From Zonotrichia leucophrys gambelii (taxonomy: Eukaryota > Chordata > Aves > Passeriformes > Passerellidae), in NCBI RefSeq assembly GCF_028769735.1, contig NC_088172.1, positions 64,759,075 through 64,823,074 of the forward strand: a stretch of 64,000 nucleotides of DNA. Reading direction: 5' to 3'. Positions 42,201 through 52,625 of the stretch are shown here, piece after piece (within the stretch, counting starts at the first letter, position 1; each line of letters begins with the position of its first letter). The translations under genes were made by a program, and so were the position numbers. Under the pieces are notes generated by a model. It worked only from the letters and a program-made list of their open reading frames with translations. It searched no databases and had not been told where the DNA came from.

Positions 42201-45200
42201 TTGCTTTAGTTTAGTTACTGCTCTTAATATAATTAAAAGTTTCTTTGAACTCCATATTGTAATTTTAATGTGGGCAAGCATTAAAGACCTCACAAGTGTT
42301 ATTATCCACTCTGGGAATAAATTTGTAATAGATGCTGAAGGAACTAAAGAAACTTTCTTCTATAAAACATAGAAGTCCACAGAGTACACTTGGGATGGAA
42401 GGGTCGTGTCTTTTCTTAATAACTCTGCAAGGTGGCTAACTGCCACAAATTCCTCAAGTTCTGTAACTTCTTTTTAAGTCTGTTTTGTTTAATTAAGGCC
42501 ATTTTCAGCTGAAGCCTAGCCCAGACCTCTGGCATTGCACATTTAGTGGATGAACCATTTTCTCATCCTGCATGTACTTAGCTGTGGGAGTAGCATTCCA
42601 AGAGACAGAGGGACTTCTTCAGTATGGTTTTTGTTCAGTGTGATGACTGAGGGGTGGCAGGGGAGGGTGTGGAATCTGTGGGCATGTTAGGATGAGCATG
42701 TTGGCACTCACTTTGCATCTCCTGGGTCTGGGTTTAGTCCTAATCTGTGAATTACAGATTTGTTCCCTATTCCCAGCAAAAAGTTATGGTAAAGGTAAGC
42801 CTAGGTGGCTCTCCTTCTAGAGAAGGTTTTTGCTAATTATTTTGAGACCCTTAAAATTTAATTGATCTGTAAATAATACAGCAAATCTTCACTGAATATA
42901 TTACAAAGCAACCATTAAGAGCAGTAAGGAAAAAATACTGTTCAAATAACACTGCTACTACAGTAATAATTCTGGTGTGTGGGGTGGGAACACGATTGCC
43001 TAACCTGAAATAAACTGTGAAGTGCAATGATTACAGAAAGAAATTAGCAAACTTCAATTATTCAGAAATGGAAGGAAAAGCATGCAAACATTTCTAAAAT
43101 TTTGTTTTCAATTTCATATATGTTGTTATGTTTAAAAATAAAATGTTAAAAATGTTTCAGACCATAACAAAGGAAAATAAATTACTTATTGCAATATATA
43201 GAGCACAGTCAGGATCCCCCTTGTGTTTTGTAATAAGAAAGCCAAATTGCCTGAGCAGTGCACACTTCATTTAGCTTTTCTGCAATTAAAAAATAATTGA
43301 AAAGCTCTTTTTTTTTTGCAGCAAGGCAGAGAGACCTTGCTTTGAATGCAAAGCATTTATGTGGTGTGGTAAAGAATCTGTCAAGAGTACAAAGATCATC
43401 CTGGAAAATAACATATGCTAATTGTACATAACTCTGTTTGCAGACCAACACTACTGGAAAAAAAAAATTAATTTGTTTTCTGAAACTGGGCTGTTTTGTT
43501 TTTCAGTCTACTGTGACACTTGGCTGCATCCCTAATAAAGAATCCATTCCTGAAAGCAGCACAGCTAATGTGTTTTATTATTTAAGGGTGCAATTGGGAT
43601 TAAGGGCACTCTCACAAGAGTCTTTAATTTGCCTATGAACCTATGCAAATGGACCTCTGTTCATGTGGAAGCTATGTAAATGTTATTACAATTTGCTGTA
43701 TGTGTAGTCCAGCAAAAAATTGTAGCTCAATTTTGCCGAACTCCAAACTCTGGAGAAAGGAATACTATAATAAGACTGTTTCATTGATATTTCTAATGTC
43801 CAGAGATTTGCAAATGTATTCCTGGTTTTCATGGTAGTTTTAGATCAGGATGAAGCTTTGTTCTTCACTGTACATTTTTACTTTCTGTCATGTACTATGG
43901 CTTCCTCTTCAGGAATTCTTTTACTTTCCACCCCATCCCAAAATATTTGTATTTAAAAACAAGTAATGTTTTAAAACTAGAGAGATGAATTCAAAAAAGT
44001 CATGCTTATATACTATAGAAGCTTTATCCTTCAGAGACAGAAGGTGTTTTCTCAAATATTTGTATACTGTATTGTATTGGGCACACATTTTTTCCAAGCT
44101 GAGTATCTTTGATGAACAAAGCAAGCGTTATGTCTTTTGAGTAGTGATTTATAAAAGCCTGATAGACATGAAGTTTGAATTAACTTATCAGTACTTTTTT
44201 TTGGTCATATTTAATACAACTGAGACTTTAAATTGTATGTTACTTTCCTTAAATGTTTTGGATTGCTTTGATCAAAAAGAATCTCATATACTACACTATG
44301 AAGAAGAATGGTTGTACTCGCTTTTGAAGTTTTAGTTTTTTTTCTTTAATTTGCCTTTGATAATTGGTTTTAATTTTTTTAAGATGACTAAGCAAACTTC
44401 TAAGTTATGAAAATGGAAGATTTTTTTTTCAAACAACAAACAAGCATAGTCAGATTATTCTAAATATTTGATTAATCAAACAGTTCTTAAAGTAATAGCC
44501 ATTTAAATTTGCTAGAATATTGATATACTTTTAACATCCTTTTTTAGGGGAGCACAGTATCTGTTGGACTTTTGTATGTCACTATCAAACATTCATAATG
44601 TTTCTTAAATTTACCAAATCAGAAGAAGATGTGTAAATAGAATTTATGGTGTGAAGCTTGACTTTTCTTCTGACATGTAATCTGAAAGTATCTTTTAATC
44701 AAAGTAGTGTCTATATTTTTTCAAGAAAAAAATTACCAGTTACTTGTTTCTGATGCCAATTACATATTTAAGGCAGAAGTTGGGAAATGGCTAAAAGCGT
44801 GGAGAAATCCAGTTACCTCTTTTTACTGCTTTTGTGATAACTGAGGCACATCTTTGAGAAAGTCCAAAGACGATTAGAAAGCTCAGTGTGTTAAAGGTGT
44901 GCCTTCTTCACTCATGCTGCCCAGGCCACTGACTATAGCTGTACAGAACAGCAGTGAGGAACAAGACATGAGTGCCAGGACTGGAGTTAAACTGCCTGAC
45001 TAAAATCTTAAAGTAAGCCTGCAAGCAATTCTCCATAGCTGAGCTGCTCATACCAATCTTCTCTCAAGGTGTAAGTGATTATCAGTGTCCCCAAAGTTGC
45101 ATCCCTTTGACCAGCTGAAACCATCTAGTGAAACATATGTGTATTAAACTGCATCAGTCCTTGCTTGCACTGATTTTGCTGTAGTCAGGCTTCACTCACA

Positions 45201-48200
45201 GGTTTCCTTCCCAGGCATTTGAAATTGGTGTCAGATGTTTTAGTTGTGCAGCTGGAAAAAATAATGAAATAGCCAGGTATGGAAAAAAATTCTTCCTAGA
45301 GGGCATATTAGTTCTGTAGTGTACTAATGATACATCAGCCATCATCCAGTTAGTCTGTAGCAGAGCACACACAAGTCTTTGCAGCAAAGGTGGTTTGTAG
45401 GTCTCACAAATCCCTGGGTGAACTCACGCTGGCTGGGTCACTGGCTGGGTAAGCACAGAGGACTTTTCCTTCTGGCAGCAGAGACTCAGATAGAAATAAA
45501 GTATCTTAGGAATGTAATGTATATTAAGAATAGGGCTCTCATCTAGTTCTAGAAGACAGAAATACTACATTGAACATAATTTTCACAGCTGCAGAGAAGG
45601 TTTGGTATTTGGCTGCCAGAAGCTGTGGGGCAGAAGACGCCACTATTTGTGTATTCATTTGTAGCAGTCTCCGTATATATATACAGTAAATTTCTGAATT
45701 GTTGGTTTTGCCTGGATGGTTGGTCTCATTAATTTTCATTGTCTAAAATTCACATCAGGTGTCAGTGAAAATTTTTAAATACCTCTTAACTGCAAATTTT
45801 TTGATCAGTGTTTGGTTGGGATCATCCAGTTGAAAATACCATTCTTTACTCAGAAATATTTTTGGTCCTGGTCAGAAAATGTTCTTTTGTAGGAGAATTT
45901 GAGAGCATAATAAAACTGGGTGTGCATAGGATACCCTTCATCTAACCTTTATGACACCCATTGTGTTGAATAATCTTACTTTGAATGGACTTGTCCAGTG
46001 CTTGTGTGAATAAACCTATTAAAAAAAATTGCACTTGTCCGATGCTACATCAACCCAGAGATTTGACATATGCAAATTATCACCTATAAGAATATCTGTT
46101 TATGATTTCCTAGTAGAAAGAAATTAAGCAAGACACTGCCTCTAATTAAAGTAGCAATTTCTTTTTTACTCTATTAAATTGTATAACTGTGGTCTTGTGT
46201 TATGTCCTTTTTCCATCTAATTCACTTTAGATTTCTCAAACTCTTGGTTAGTTGAGGGAGTTCTTTAATTCATTACGTCCAACCTGTGTACTGTCATACA
46301 CAGTGTTGTCTTGTTGAAATGAGCTGTTTTTCCTTTAGCTGGACCCAGAAACACTGATTATAGGTTGCAGCATTCCCTAAACACTGTATGCAGTTTATAC
46401 ATTTGTTTAGATGCTTTTCTGGACATTGATGTTAGACTTCTAAGTCAATTTGCTGGTGAAATTCTGCATTCTCAGATTCTACAAAAATAATTCTGGTAAA
46501 TAGCAAGGCAGTGTTAACTTTGGACACTGTCCTAGTTTTGGCTGGTTTAATTTTAAGTAGTAAAATTAGTAGCTGGTAGAGTGCTGTGTTTTGGATTCAG
46601 AATGAGAATAATGTTGATAACACACTGATGTTTTAGTTGTTGCTATTAGTGCTCACCCCAAGCCAAGGACTTTTCAGTTTCCCGTGCTCTGCCAGCCAGC
46701 AGGTGCACAAGGAGCTGGGAGGGAGCACAGCCAGGACAGCTGACCCAGACTGGCCAAAGGGATACTCCAAACCCCACAGAGTGTCCTGCCCAGTAAATGA
46801 ACTGGGAGAGTTGGCCAGGAGGGGCTGATCACTGCTCAGGGACGGAATGGGCATTGGGCAGTGGCTGGTGAGAAATTGTGCTGTGCAGCTCTTGTTTCTC
46901 CTGGGTGTTATCTCCCTCTTATTATCTTCCATTTCATTACTATTACTATTTTTATATGTTGCTTTATTTCAATTATGAAACTATTCTTTAAACTATTCTT
47001 TTAACCACCCATGGGTTTTACCTTCTTCTGAGTCCCCTCCTCATTCTATTGCAGGGTGAGTGAGCAGCAGTGTGGTACTCGGCTGGTCTTTGTATGACAA
47101 AAAAATAAAAGCTGAAAAACCTATATGTTATGTCCTGGGAGTTTGTCTGTAGGTGTGTGTTGTCTGGTGCTGCATTTTTGACTGTTCCAGCAATTCAGAA
47201 AGTGGTGTGCCAACATTTCTCTTCTGGCAGTGCACCGCCATGCACTCATTAAAATGGAAATAAAGATAGTTTCTGTGACTGTTGTGTTCTCAGCATGGCA
47301 GCTAATGTGAAGGCCTGGGGGACCAAGATTAGCTAGGACAGCTTGGAGGAAACAAGCAGTCAGACCAGAGGATGAGCAGCAGGAGAAAGCTGGCCTGCAG
47401 GAGAGCACCCTGCTGCAAGTGCTCTCTCACTTGTTTGGGCTGAAGTGGTGGCTGCTGCTGCTCTGCTGCTCCTCAGCTCGCCGCTAGAAGTTACTTCCCC
47501 CTTAGGTCTGCTAGATGAGCCTTTTGTAAGGTTATTTAACCCCCCTGCCTACAGTATAACAGCCTTTTATTAGCCCTAGCTCAAATCAAGGAGTGATCAG
47601 CCAGGCAGGTAAGTCAATAAAGCTGGAAGGGATTGATGGCAAACAGTTCCCAGTGCTCTGGGTGAAATAACCTCTCTAGCAGAAGAGCAGAAGTGTTGGA
47701 GAAGTGATGGTTTAGTGTCCTACCACTGCTTAGTGGCAACTGACTGTGGATCTGTGTGAAAACTACATTATCAGTATTCTGAATGTATTGGTGTTTGCTT
47801 AATGATGGAAAACTGGTTGAAACATCCAGACAATTTAACAGTATGGAAGAACAATGCAACAGCAAAAAACATTTACTGTCTCCTTGAAAGGAAGAAAAAG
47901 GATAGGATAGGATAGGATAGGATAGGATAGGATAGGATAGGATAGGATAGGATAGGATAGGATAGGATAGGATAGGATAGGATAGGATAGGATAGGATAG
48001 GATAGGAGGATAAAGCATCTTTGAAAATAAACAAGTGATAGAAGAAATTATTTTTCTTTCTAAAAATACCCAAAATAACACCAAATATGCAGATGAGCCA
48101 TGATCAGTTAACCTTTAGCATGATACTGGTGCATTTCTTGAGTCTTAGGGAAGTAGTTTAGTTTTTTGCATCTGATAAGCACAAAATGATAACTAAGTCT

Positions 48201-51200
48201 ATTCCTGCATATTTCATTATTGATCTTAATCCAAAGCCTGTAAAAATCAATAATAAATCTTTCTATTTTATAAGGGAACTCTGTGTCAAGTGTAGTGTCA
48301 AGGGAGAAGAAGCAATTTTTCTGGATGAATTAAAACTGTATTGAAAATGAAGATTACATTAGGGAAAAACTACTTATAATTGAATTGCTAATTTGTGTTT
48401 ATCCAGTTGTACTAAGATCAGAGGAAAATTTTATAAACTCTTCCTTTCCTTTTTTTCCCCTAATTCTTCTTATTTTGTGATTTTCAGAAATCCTGCCAGA
48501 AACCTGTGGATAAATATATTGAGTATGATCCTGTTATCATCTTGATTAATGCTGTTTTATGCAAAGCACAAGCATACAGGCACATCCTTTTCAACACAAA
48601 GATAAATGTAAGTTGCTATGTCCCTACCTTGTGCTTTTTTTGTTAAAAATGTATTTAGGTTTGGTAGCGTCTGTTGTATTAGTTATAAAACTTTAAAGAC
48701 TATTCATCTCCTGCCCCTCCACAGATTTCAGCAAGCTGAACCAGTTATATGATGAATAGAACACATGGAATCTCAAACTCCCACTGTTACTAAGACAGCT
48801 TCTGTCTTCACAGCAGTGATGCTGCAGTACCAGCAAATACAAAGTCATCTTACATGTTAAAGAGAAGGAGCTGCAAAGAACTTTCATGCAGTTTCCTACC
48901 TAACGTCTAACCTGCCTATCATGTTAATTGATGCTAAAAGAATGATGTGCTAAATTCCACTGTAAGAGAAAGACCTAATTGCAGATTAATTTTCAAATTG
49001 AATTTCTGTTGGAAACAATTCTTTTTCAAATGAGCAATAGGAGTATAAGATACCAAATTAACAATACTGTGCCAGTTAAATCTACTGTACTAATTTCTCA
49101 CAAGTTTCTCACTGTGTAATTAACCATGTCCTCAAAACCAGAGCAAAAGTTGGTGGCTTTCACTTGAATTGTGGTTGATGCAGAATTATGTCGTTGGGCT
49201 GGCCAGGTCTGGAGGTGCAGTGTTTTAGTATTACATGTTTTACTGTAAGGACTGATTTCCCAGGAGAGGGAAGCTAATCTAGAGCAAAATCTCTAAGCAT
49301 AAGTATGTGCTGTGTTCATGTTGGTACCTCTTAGCCAGTGTAGATAAATACACTCGCTTCATCTTTCAAGCATAAATCTATCTAAATATTTTTAATTAAT
49401 TCGGTGCTTCTGGACACTTGTAATGATGTTTTCTGTGAGGCTTCTGGAAGGACTGTCTGTGAAAAGTTAATCTATTAAAATAATTTGAGTTGAATTTTTA
49501 ACTGGCAAAGCCTATACATCTATGTGCAGTTGGCGTAACTTTTTCCTCCAATAGAAGAAGTAAAATCCAGCACAGAAATTGTTATGACTTGTTTAAATCT
49601 TGTTTAAAACCAGAAATCACCTCATATATGCACTGGCTTACAGACTGTATAATGTGGAAACATGCTAACTGTTGGCCCTCACAACATAATTTTTGATGTC
49701 ACTTCAGAAGATATTTTAAATAGCTTTGTTTGGTTATACAGCTTCCTTTATTTTTGGTGTCTCACTCTTATATGAGGTAAGAAATATTTTGGTATAACTA
49801 CACTACTAGTTTCTTCTAATGGAGATTGTACCAGGGAAAAAGAGAAACAAGGCTACTTAAAGCAGTTTGCTGAATGGAGTAGCTGCCCTTAAACAGAAGT
49901 TTTAGATAGTATAATTCTATGCTAGCAATGGTACAATTTTGGTTTTTCATTCCTAGCTGAATAGCCTTCCCAATCAGGCCTTAACCACAGTTATATACCT
50001 TCTTCTGTACAGAACTGTTAATGCAGTTTTGTGCATGTTCTAATTTGACTATCATGTTAGCAGATGTTAAAAGGATGATGTGATAAATTAGTGGCTCAGC
50101 AGAAGTAATTTTGCTTATATGCTAAAGAAAATTAATACACCTGCAGAGTTTGTGTGGAGGTGTTTAAATGTTTTTTAAATGCTGATTTCTTACTAATGCT
50201 TTAATTTATGCTGATTTAATAGTACTCCTTTTATTATTCTTTCATTTACCAGATTCATGGGAAGCTCTGTGTATTTTGTTTGCTCTGTGAAGCTTATATC
50301 AGGTGGTTGCAACTACAGGATTCAAGCCAAAATACAGATCCTGATGACTTAATCAGATATGCCAAGGAATGGGATTTTTATAGAATGTTTGGCATAGCTT
50401 CTTTAGGTAAGATTGGTGATTTGTATTATATACTCCTTAAGCATTGAAGAACTTCAAGCCCATACTGCAAAAATTGATAGAGAATGGATGTGATGTCCAA
50501 CCCAGTATGGTTAAACAATTAAACACATACTCTCTAATTTGCCTGCATTTAATGGAAATACCTGTCCTGATTACAGTTCAGACTGATATGATCAGCATTA
50601 GATATGAAGAGACTGAAAAGTGGCAATATTCAGAAATCTTTGCCTGATATCTTTTCACATAGTTTGAAGATCAGTGTAAAGCTCGGCCTTATTCCATGTT
50701 TCACGTTGACTTCAAGGTTTATTATTCATTAAGGTGATACAACCTTACTAAAGTAAAAAATTGGGAAAAGTTGTATCTGTTCGGGGTTGTTTTTTTAAAC
50801 AAATACACTAAAATACAGAGCAGTGTATTCTAAGACCTGTGTATTCTAAGACTGTACTTGAAGGCAGGGAAGCAGTTTTGTTCTATGCTGGTTAAAACAT
50901 TTTTTCCCATACTTTTTCAGATGATTGTTTAAGTCAAACTTGCACACTAAAACTAGTATTTTTCTTACACATTCAGAACTTAATTTAAATCCTTTATTGT
51001 CTAATGTTGTTTTAAGTAGGTTTTTATAATATGTCAGTAAAAATATTGAACTGATTTTTCAGTAGTGACTCATCTATTACAATTATTGCGGGAGTTTCTT
51101 TGACATCTGCATTAATGCCAGCATATCACAGGAGTGGTGTCAAAAAAAGTCTGGTAGCTCAAAGGTATTTTCACCTTGGTGTTCTTTCTCATGCTGGATG

Positions 51201-52411
51201 AAAAGGGTTCATTGCTGGTGACCTTTAGCAAAGAAGGATTGATTTTGGTTTTTTTTGTTTTACAGCCTAACAGACAGTTGAAAAAAAACCCTCTCATTGC
51301 TAAAAAGTGAAAGTGAAGAGATTCTTGTGCTTAACTTTGTGCCCTATATGAGTCAGAAATCACAAATATGATAATCCTACAGATAGAATCCTGTGATAGA
51401 ATTATTCTGAATGTCATGATACTGAATTGGTTTAAATATTAAAATGAACACAGGAGATAGAGAGCATTTGTATTTGCCTGTGACTTTTTAAAAAGTGACT
51501 CCATTGCATTTGGGACATGTCATTTTACTGAAATTCATTCAGATCTGGAATTGATTTTTGGCACTATGTTCTCTCTTTCCAACGCCTCTTATTTCCTTTC
51601 AGAACAAACTTCATTTTTCATTGGTATTTTCATTACCTTGTGGTGGATGACACCTGAGATGCTGAAAACAAAGTCTGACTTCATCTTACTTCTCAAAGCA
51701 CTGCTGTTGTCCACCTATGGAAAGCTCCTGCTAATTCCAGCTGTTATTTGGGAGCACGACTACACACCTTTGTGCCTTGCATTTATAAAAGTGTTTGTCT
51801 TGATATCAAACTCTCAGGCAATTAGAGGTACATTTTTGCATTTATTATACTGCAGAATATGTGTGAGAGACTGCTGATGTTACAGAAGTCACTATTATTG
51901 TTATCATTTTAATCTATATCAGATACGTGACTGAAATAGCTCTGGTTTAAAACTGTGTTCCTTAAACTTTAATAGAAAGTGATTGAAACAAAAAAAAAAT
52001 TAAAAAGGAAGGAAAAAAGTACCTCTTATCTAACCATCATCTCTTTGTATATATAGTATTATATCCACCAGATCCATCTGTTGCAATTTGAGGCAACTCA
52101 TGGGTCATTGAAACAGAGAATAGAGTTTTTTTCAGTTTCTGAAAAATGAAAATTTCATATTAATTTGATTCATGTCTTTGGACTGCAGACTTTTAACAAA
52201 TTTGTGTGATTTCTAATACACACAAATTAATATGAATTCTCATATGATTTCTGTGATCTTCTTAAATGATACATGATAAATTTGTTCTGGTTTTTTTTTT
52301 GCAGTTACATTGAACTTGAACCGAATACTCCCTTGGTTTGCCATCTTCTTTGGATTAATTTTGGAAAATGGTGTGGTCTGCTTGTTCCAGAAAATGGGAT
52401 GGGATGTTTGA
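39128..52411 (+). CDS. ARV1: ARV1, ER sterol/lipid homeostasis protein (5 coding exons, complete)
   Basis: Five plus-strand exons join in phase to 705 bases, 234 residues plus stop. ARV1 is an ER multi-pass membrane protein needed for sterol trafficking and GPI-anchor synthesis (family knowledge). The N-terminal ARV1 homology domain has a zinc-ribbon-like pair of CxxC motifs, C9-x2-C12 (CIEC) and C33-x2-C36 (CKSC). Hydrophobic segments follow at about residues 128-140, 152-172, 183-197 and 204-224. Compared with mammalian ARV1 (about 271 residues) the N-terminus is about 25-30 residues shorter, starting just before YRCIEC, and the C-terminus stops directly after WDV, about 12 residues early. 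The start ATG has G at -3 and G at +4. The frame is open upstream, but the CpG-rich sequence there is promoter. Confidence 0.95.
39422..39848 (+). mobile_element. CR1 LINE, 3'-end fragment, sense, in ARV1 intron 1
   Basis: Runs from GAAAGGCTGAGAGAGTTGGG through GGAAGTTCCACCTGGATATG and GGAGATGTTCAAGAACCATC to the end ACCCTTTCTGTGATTCTG. It starts about 195 bp after the exon 1 donor. It carries an internal 36-bp tandem duplication (see separate entry). Confidence 0.92.
39499..39570 (+). repeat. 36-bp tandem duplication inside a CR1 copy
   Basis: Two copies of a block that begins TATAAAT, has a one-base difference (agc/atc), and continues CTAAAGGGAGGGTGTC. Starts at 39499 and 39535, period 36. 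The CR1 consensus has this block once. Confidence 0.8.
40045..40415 (+). mobile_element. CR1 LINE, internal fragment, sense
   Basis: Matches the CR1 part upstream of the 3' end: GATCTGGAGTCCTGGTCAAT, GAGCCAGCAGTGCCCTGG, AGTTTTGGGCAAAGC and TGTCCAGCCTGGAGAAGGGG, ending near ATCTACAACTTCCTC. It is more 5' in the element than the copy at 39422-39848 although it lies downstream, so the two are separate insertions or a rearranged one. Confidence 0.85.
41711..41810. repeat. Two-copy 50-bp tandem duplication
   Basis: 41711-41760 and 41761-41810 are near-identical. They share GGCCCCAGAAAATTTGGAAC and CAAACAGAACATT, and differ at a few bases. In ARV1 intron 1, outside recognised transposons. Confidence 0.92.
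46528..47099 (+). mobile_element. Solo LTR of an avian endogenous retrovirus (TguLTR5-like)
   Basis: About 570 bp, starting TGTCCTAGTTTTGGCTGG and ending ATGACA (TG...CA). Landmarks such as TAGCTGGTAGAGTGCTGTG, AGCCAAGGACTTTTCAG and CAGGACAGCTGACCCAGAC belong to an LTR common in songbird genomes. The family name is from memory. No internal retroviral genes are adjacent and I see no clear target-site duplication. Orientation is judged from that consensus. Confidence 0.75.
47900..48006. repeat. (GGATA)n pentanucleotide microsatellite
   Basis: About 21 uninterrupted copies of a five-base unit, GATAG. On the other strand it reads as an ILSYP peptide repeat, which makes spurious open frames on the minus strand. 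In ARV1 intron 1, about 480 bp before exon 2. Confidence 0.98.
48488..48607 (+). CDS. ARV1: ARV1 exon 2
   Basis: Codes for residues 34-73: [20 protein letters not shown], then [20 protein letters not shown]. It completes the second CxxC across the splice junction. Acceptor TTTTCAG, donor GTAAGT. 40 codons, phase 0 on both sides. Confidence 0.95.
50253..50406 (+). CDS. ARV1: ARV1 exon 3
   Basis: Codes for residues 74-124 plus one base: [40 protein letters not shown], ending ASL. Acceptor TTTACCAG, donor GTAAGA. Confidence 0.95.
51603..51827 (+). CDS. ARV1: ARV1 exon 4
   Basis: Codes for residues 125-199 plus one base. Main membrane region: [41 protein letters not shown] and [15 protein letters not shown]. 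Acceptor CCTTTCAG, donor GTACAT. Confidence 0.95.
52154..52236. repeat. Inverted repeat, 14-bp arms, 55-bp spacer
   Basis: Arms TTCATATTAATTTG (52154-52167) and CAAATTAATATGAA (52223-52236) are exact reverse complements. They lie in ARV1 intron 4, with the second arm ending 68 bases before the exon 5 acceptor junction. Confidence 0.95.
52305..52411 (+). CDS. ARV1: ARV1 exon 5 and stop codon
   Basis: Codes for residues 200-234 and TGA at 52409-52411: [20 protein letters not shown], then [16 protein letters not shown] last membrane segment ends the protein. The acceptor follows a run of ten T and GCAG. The stop falls directly after WDV, where the mammalian protein continues for about 12 residues. 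Confidence 0.92.
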
Positions 52412-52625
52412 AGTGTCAACCCAGTGAAGAAATACCAACAACGTGATGATAATTTTCTCAGAATAATCTCTGCCAACAGGCTCCAAAAGAACTGTTTTCA
52501 TAGGGATAAAGAAGGTGATAGATAACAAAAAAGCATTAGAAGTTTGGCTATTTCCTGTGCTGAGCCATAAAACTTCAGCCTTAGGTTGTTTATTTTCCCA
52601 ATAAAAGTATGAATGTCTTACTATC
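52412..52625 (+). other. ARV1: ARV1 3' UTR (minimal)
   Basis: Non-coding sequence after the ARV1 stop up to about 20 bases past the first canonical AATAAA. The true end is uncertain because further AATAAA signals occur downstream, for example at 52933. Confidence 0.55.
52600..52605 (+). terminator. Candidate polyadenylation signal AATAAA for ARV1
   Basis: Canonical AATAAA about 190 bases after the ARV1 stop, followed within 40 bases by a T/G-containing stretch. A second AATAAA at 52933-52938 is an alternative. Confidence 0.5.

Larger units (their letters stand above)
39227..48487 (+). other. ARV1: ARV1 intron 1
   Basis: 9.3 kb, by far the longest intron of the gene and the main home of inserted sequence: two CR1 fragments, a 50-bp duplication, a solo LTR and the (GGATA)n array. 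The stretch 42000-46500 is AT-rich with nothing recognised. 47100-47620 after the LTR is more GC-rich but was not identified. Confidence 0.75.
48608..52304 (+). other. ARV1: ARV1 introns 2-4
   Basis: 48608-50252, 50407-51602 and 51828-52304. AT-rich, no transposon recognised. Intron 4 contains the 14-bp inverted repeat before the exon 5 acceptor. Confidence 0.75.

Noticed and set aside
47900..48006. CRISPR-like repeat array
   Set aside because: Contiguous five-base units without spacers; a simple microsatellite in a eukaryotic genome.
47614..48084. Minus-strand open frames with an ILSYP peptide repeat
   Set aside because: Purely the translation of the (GGATA)n microsatellite; no splice or homology support.
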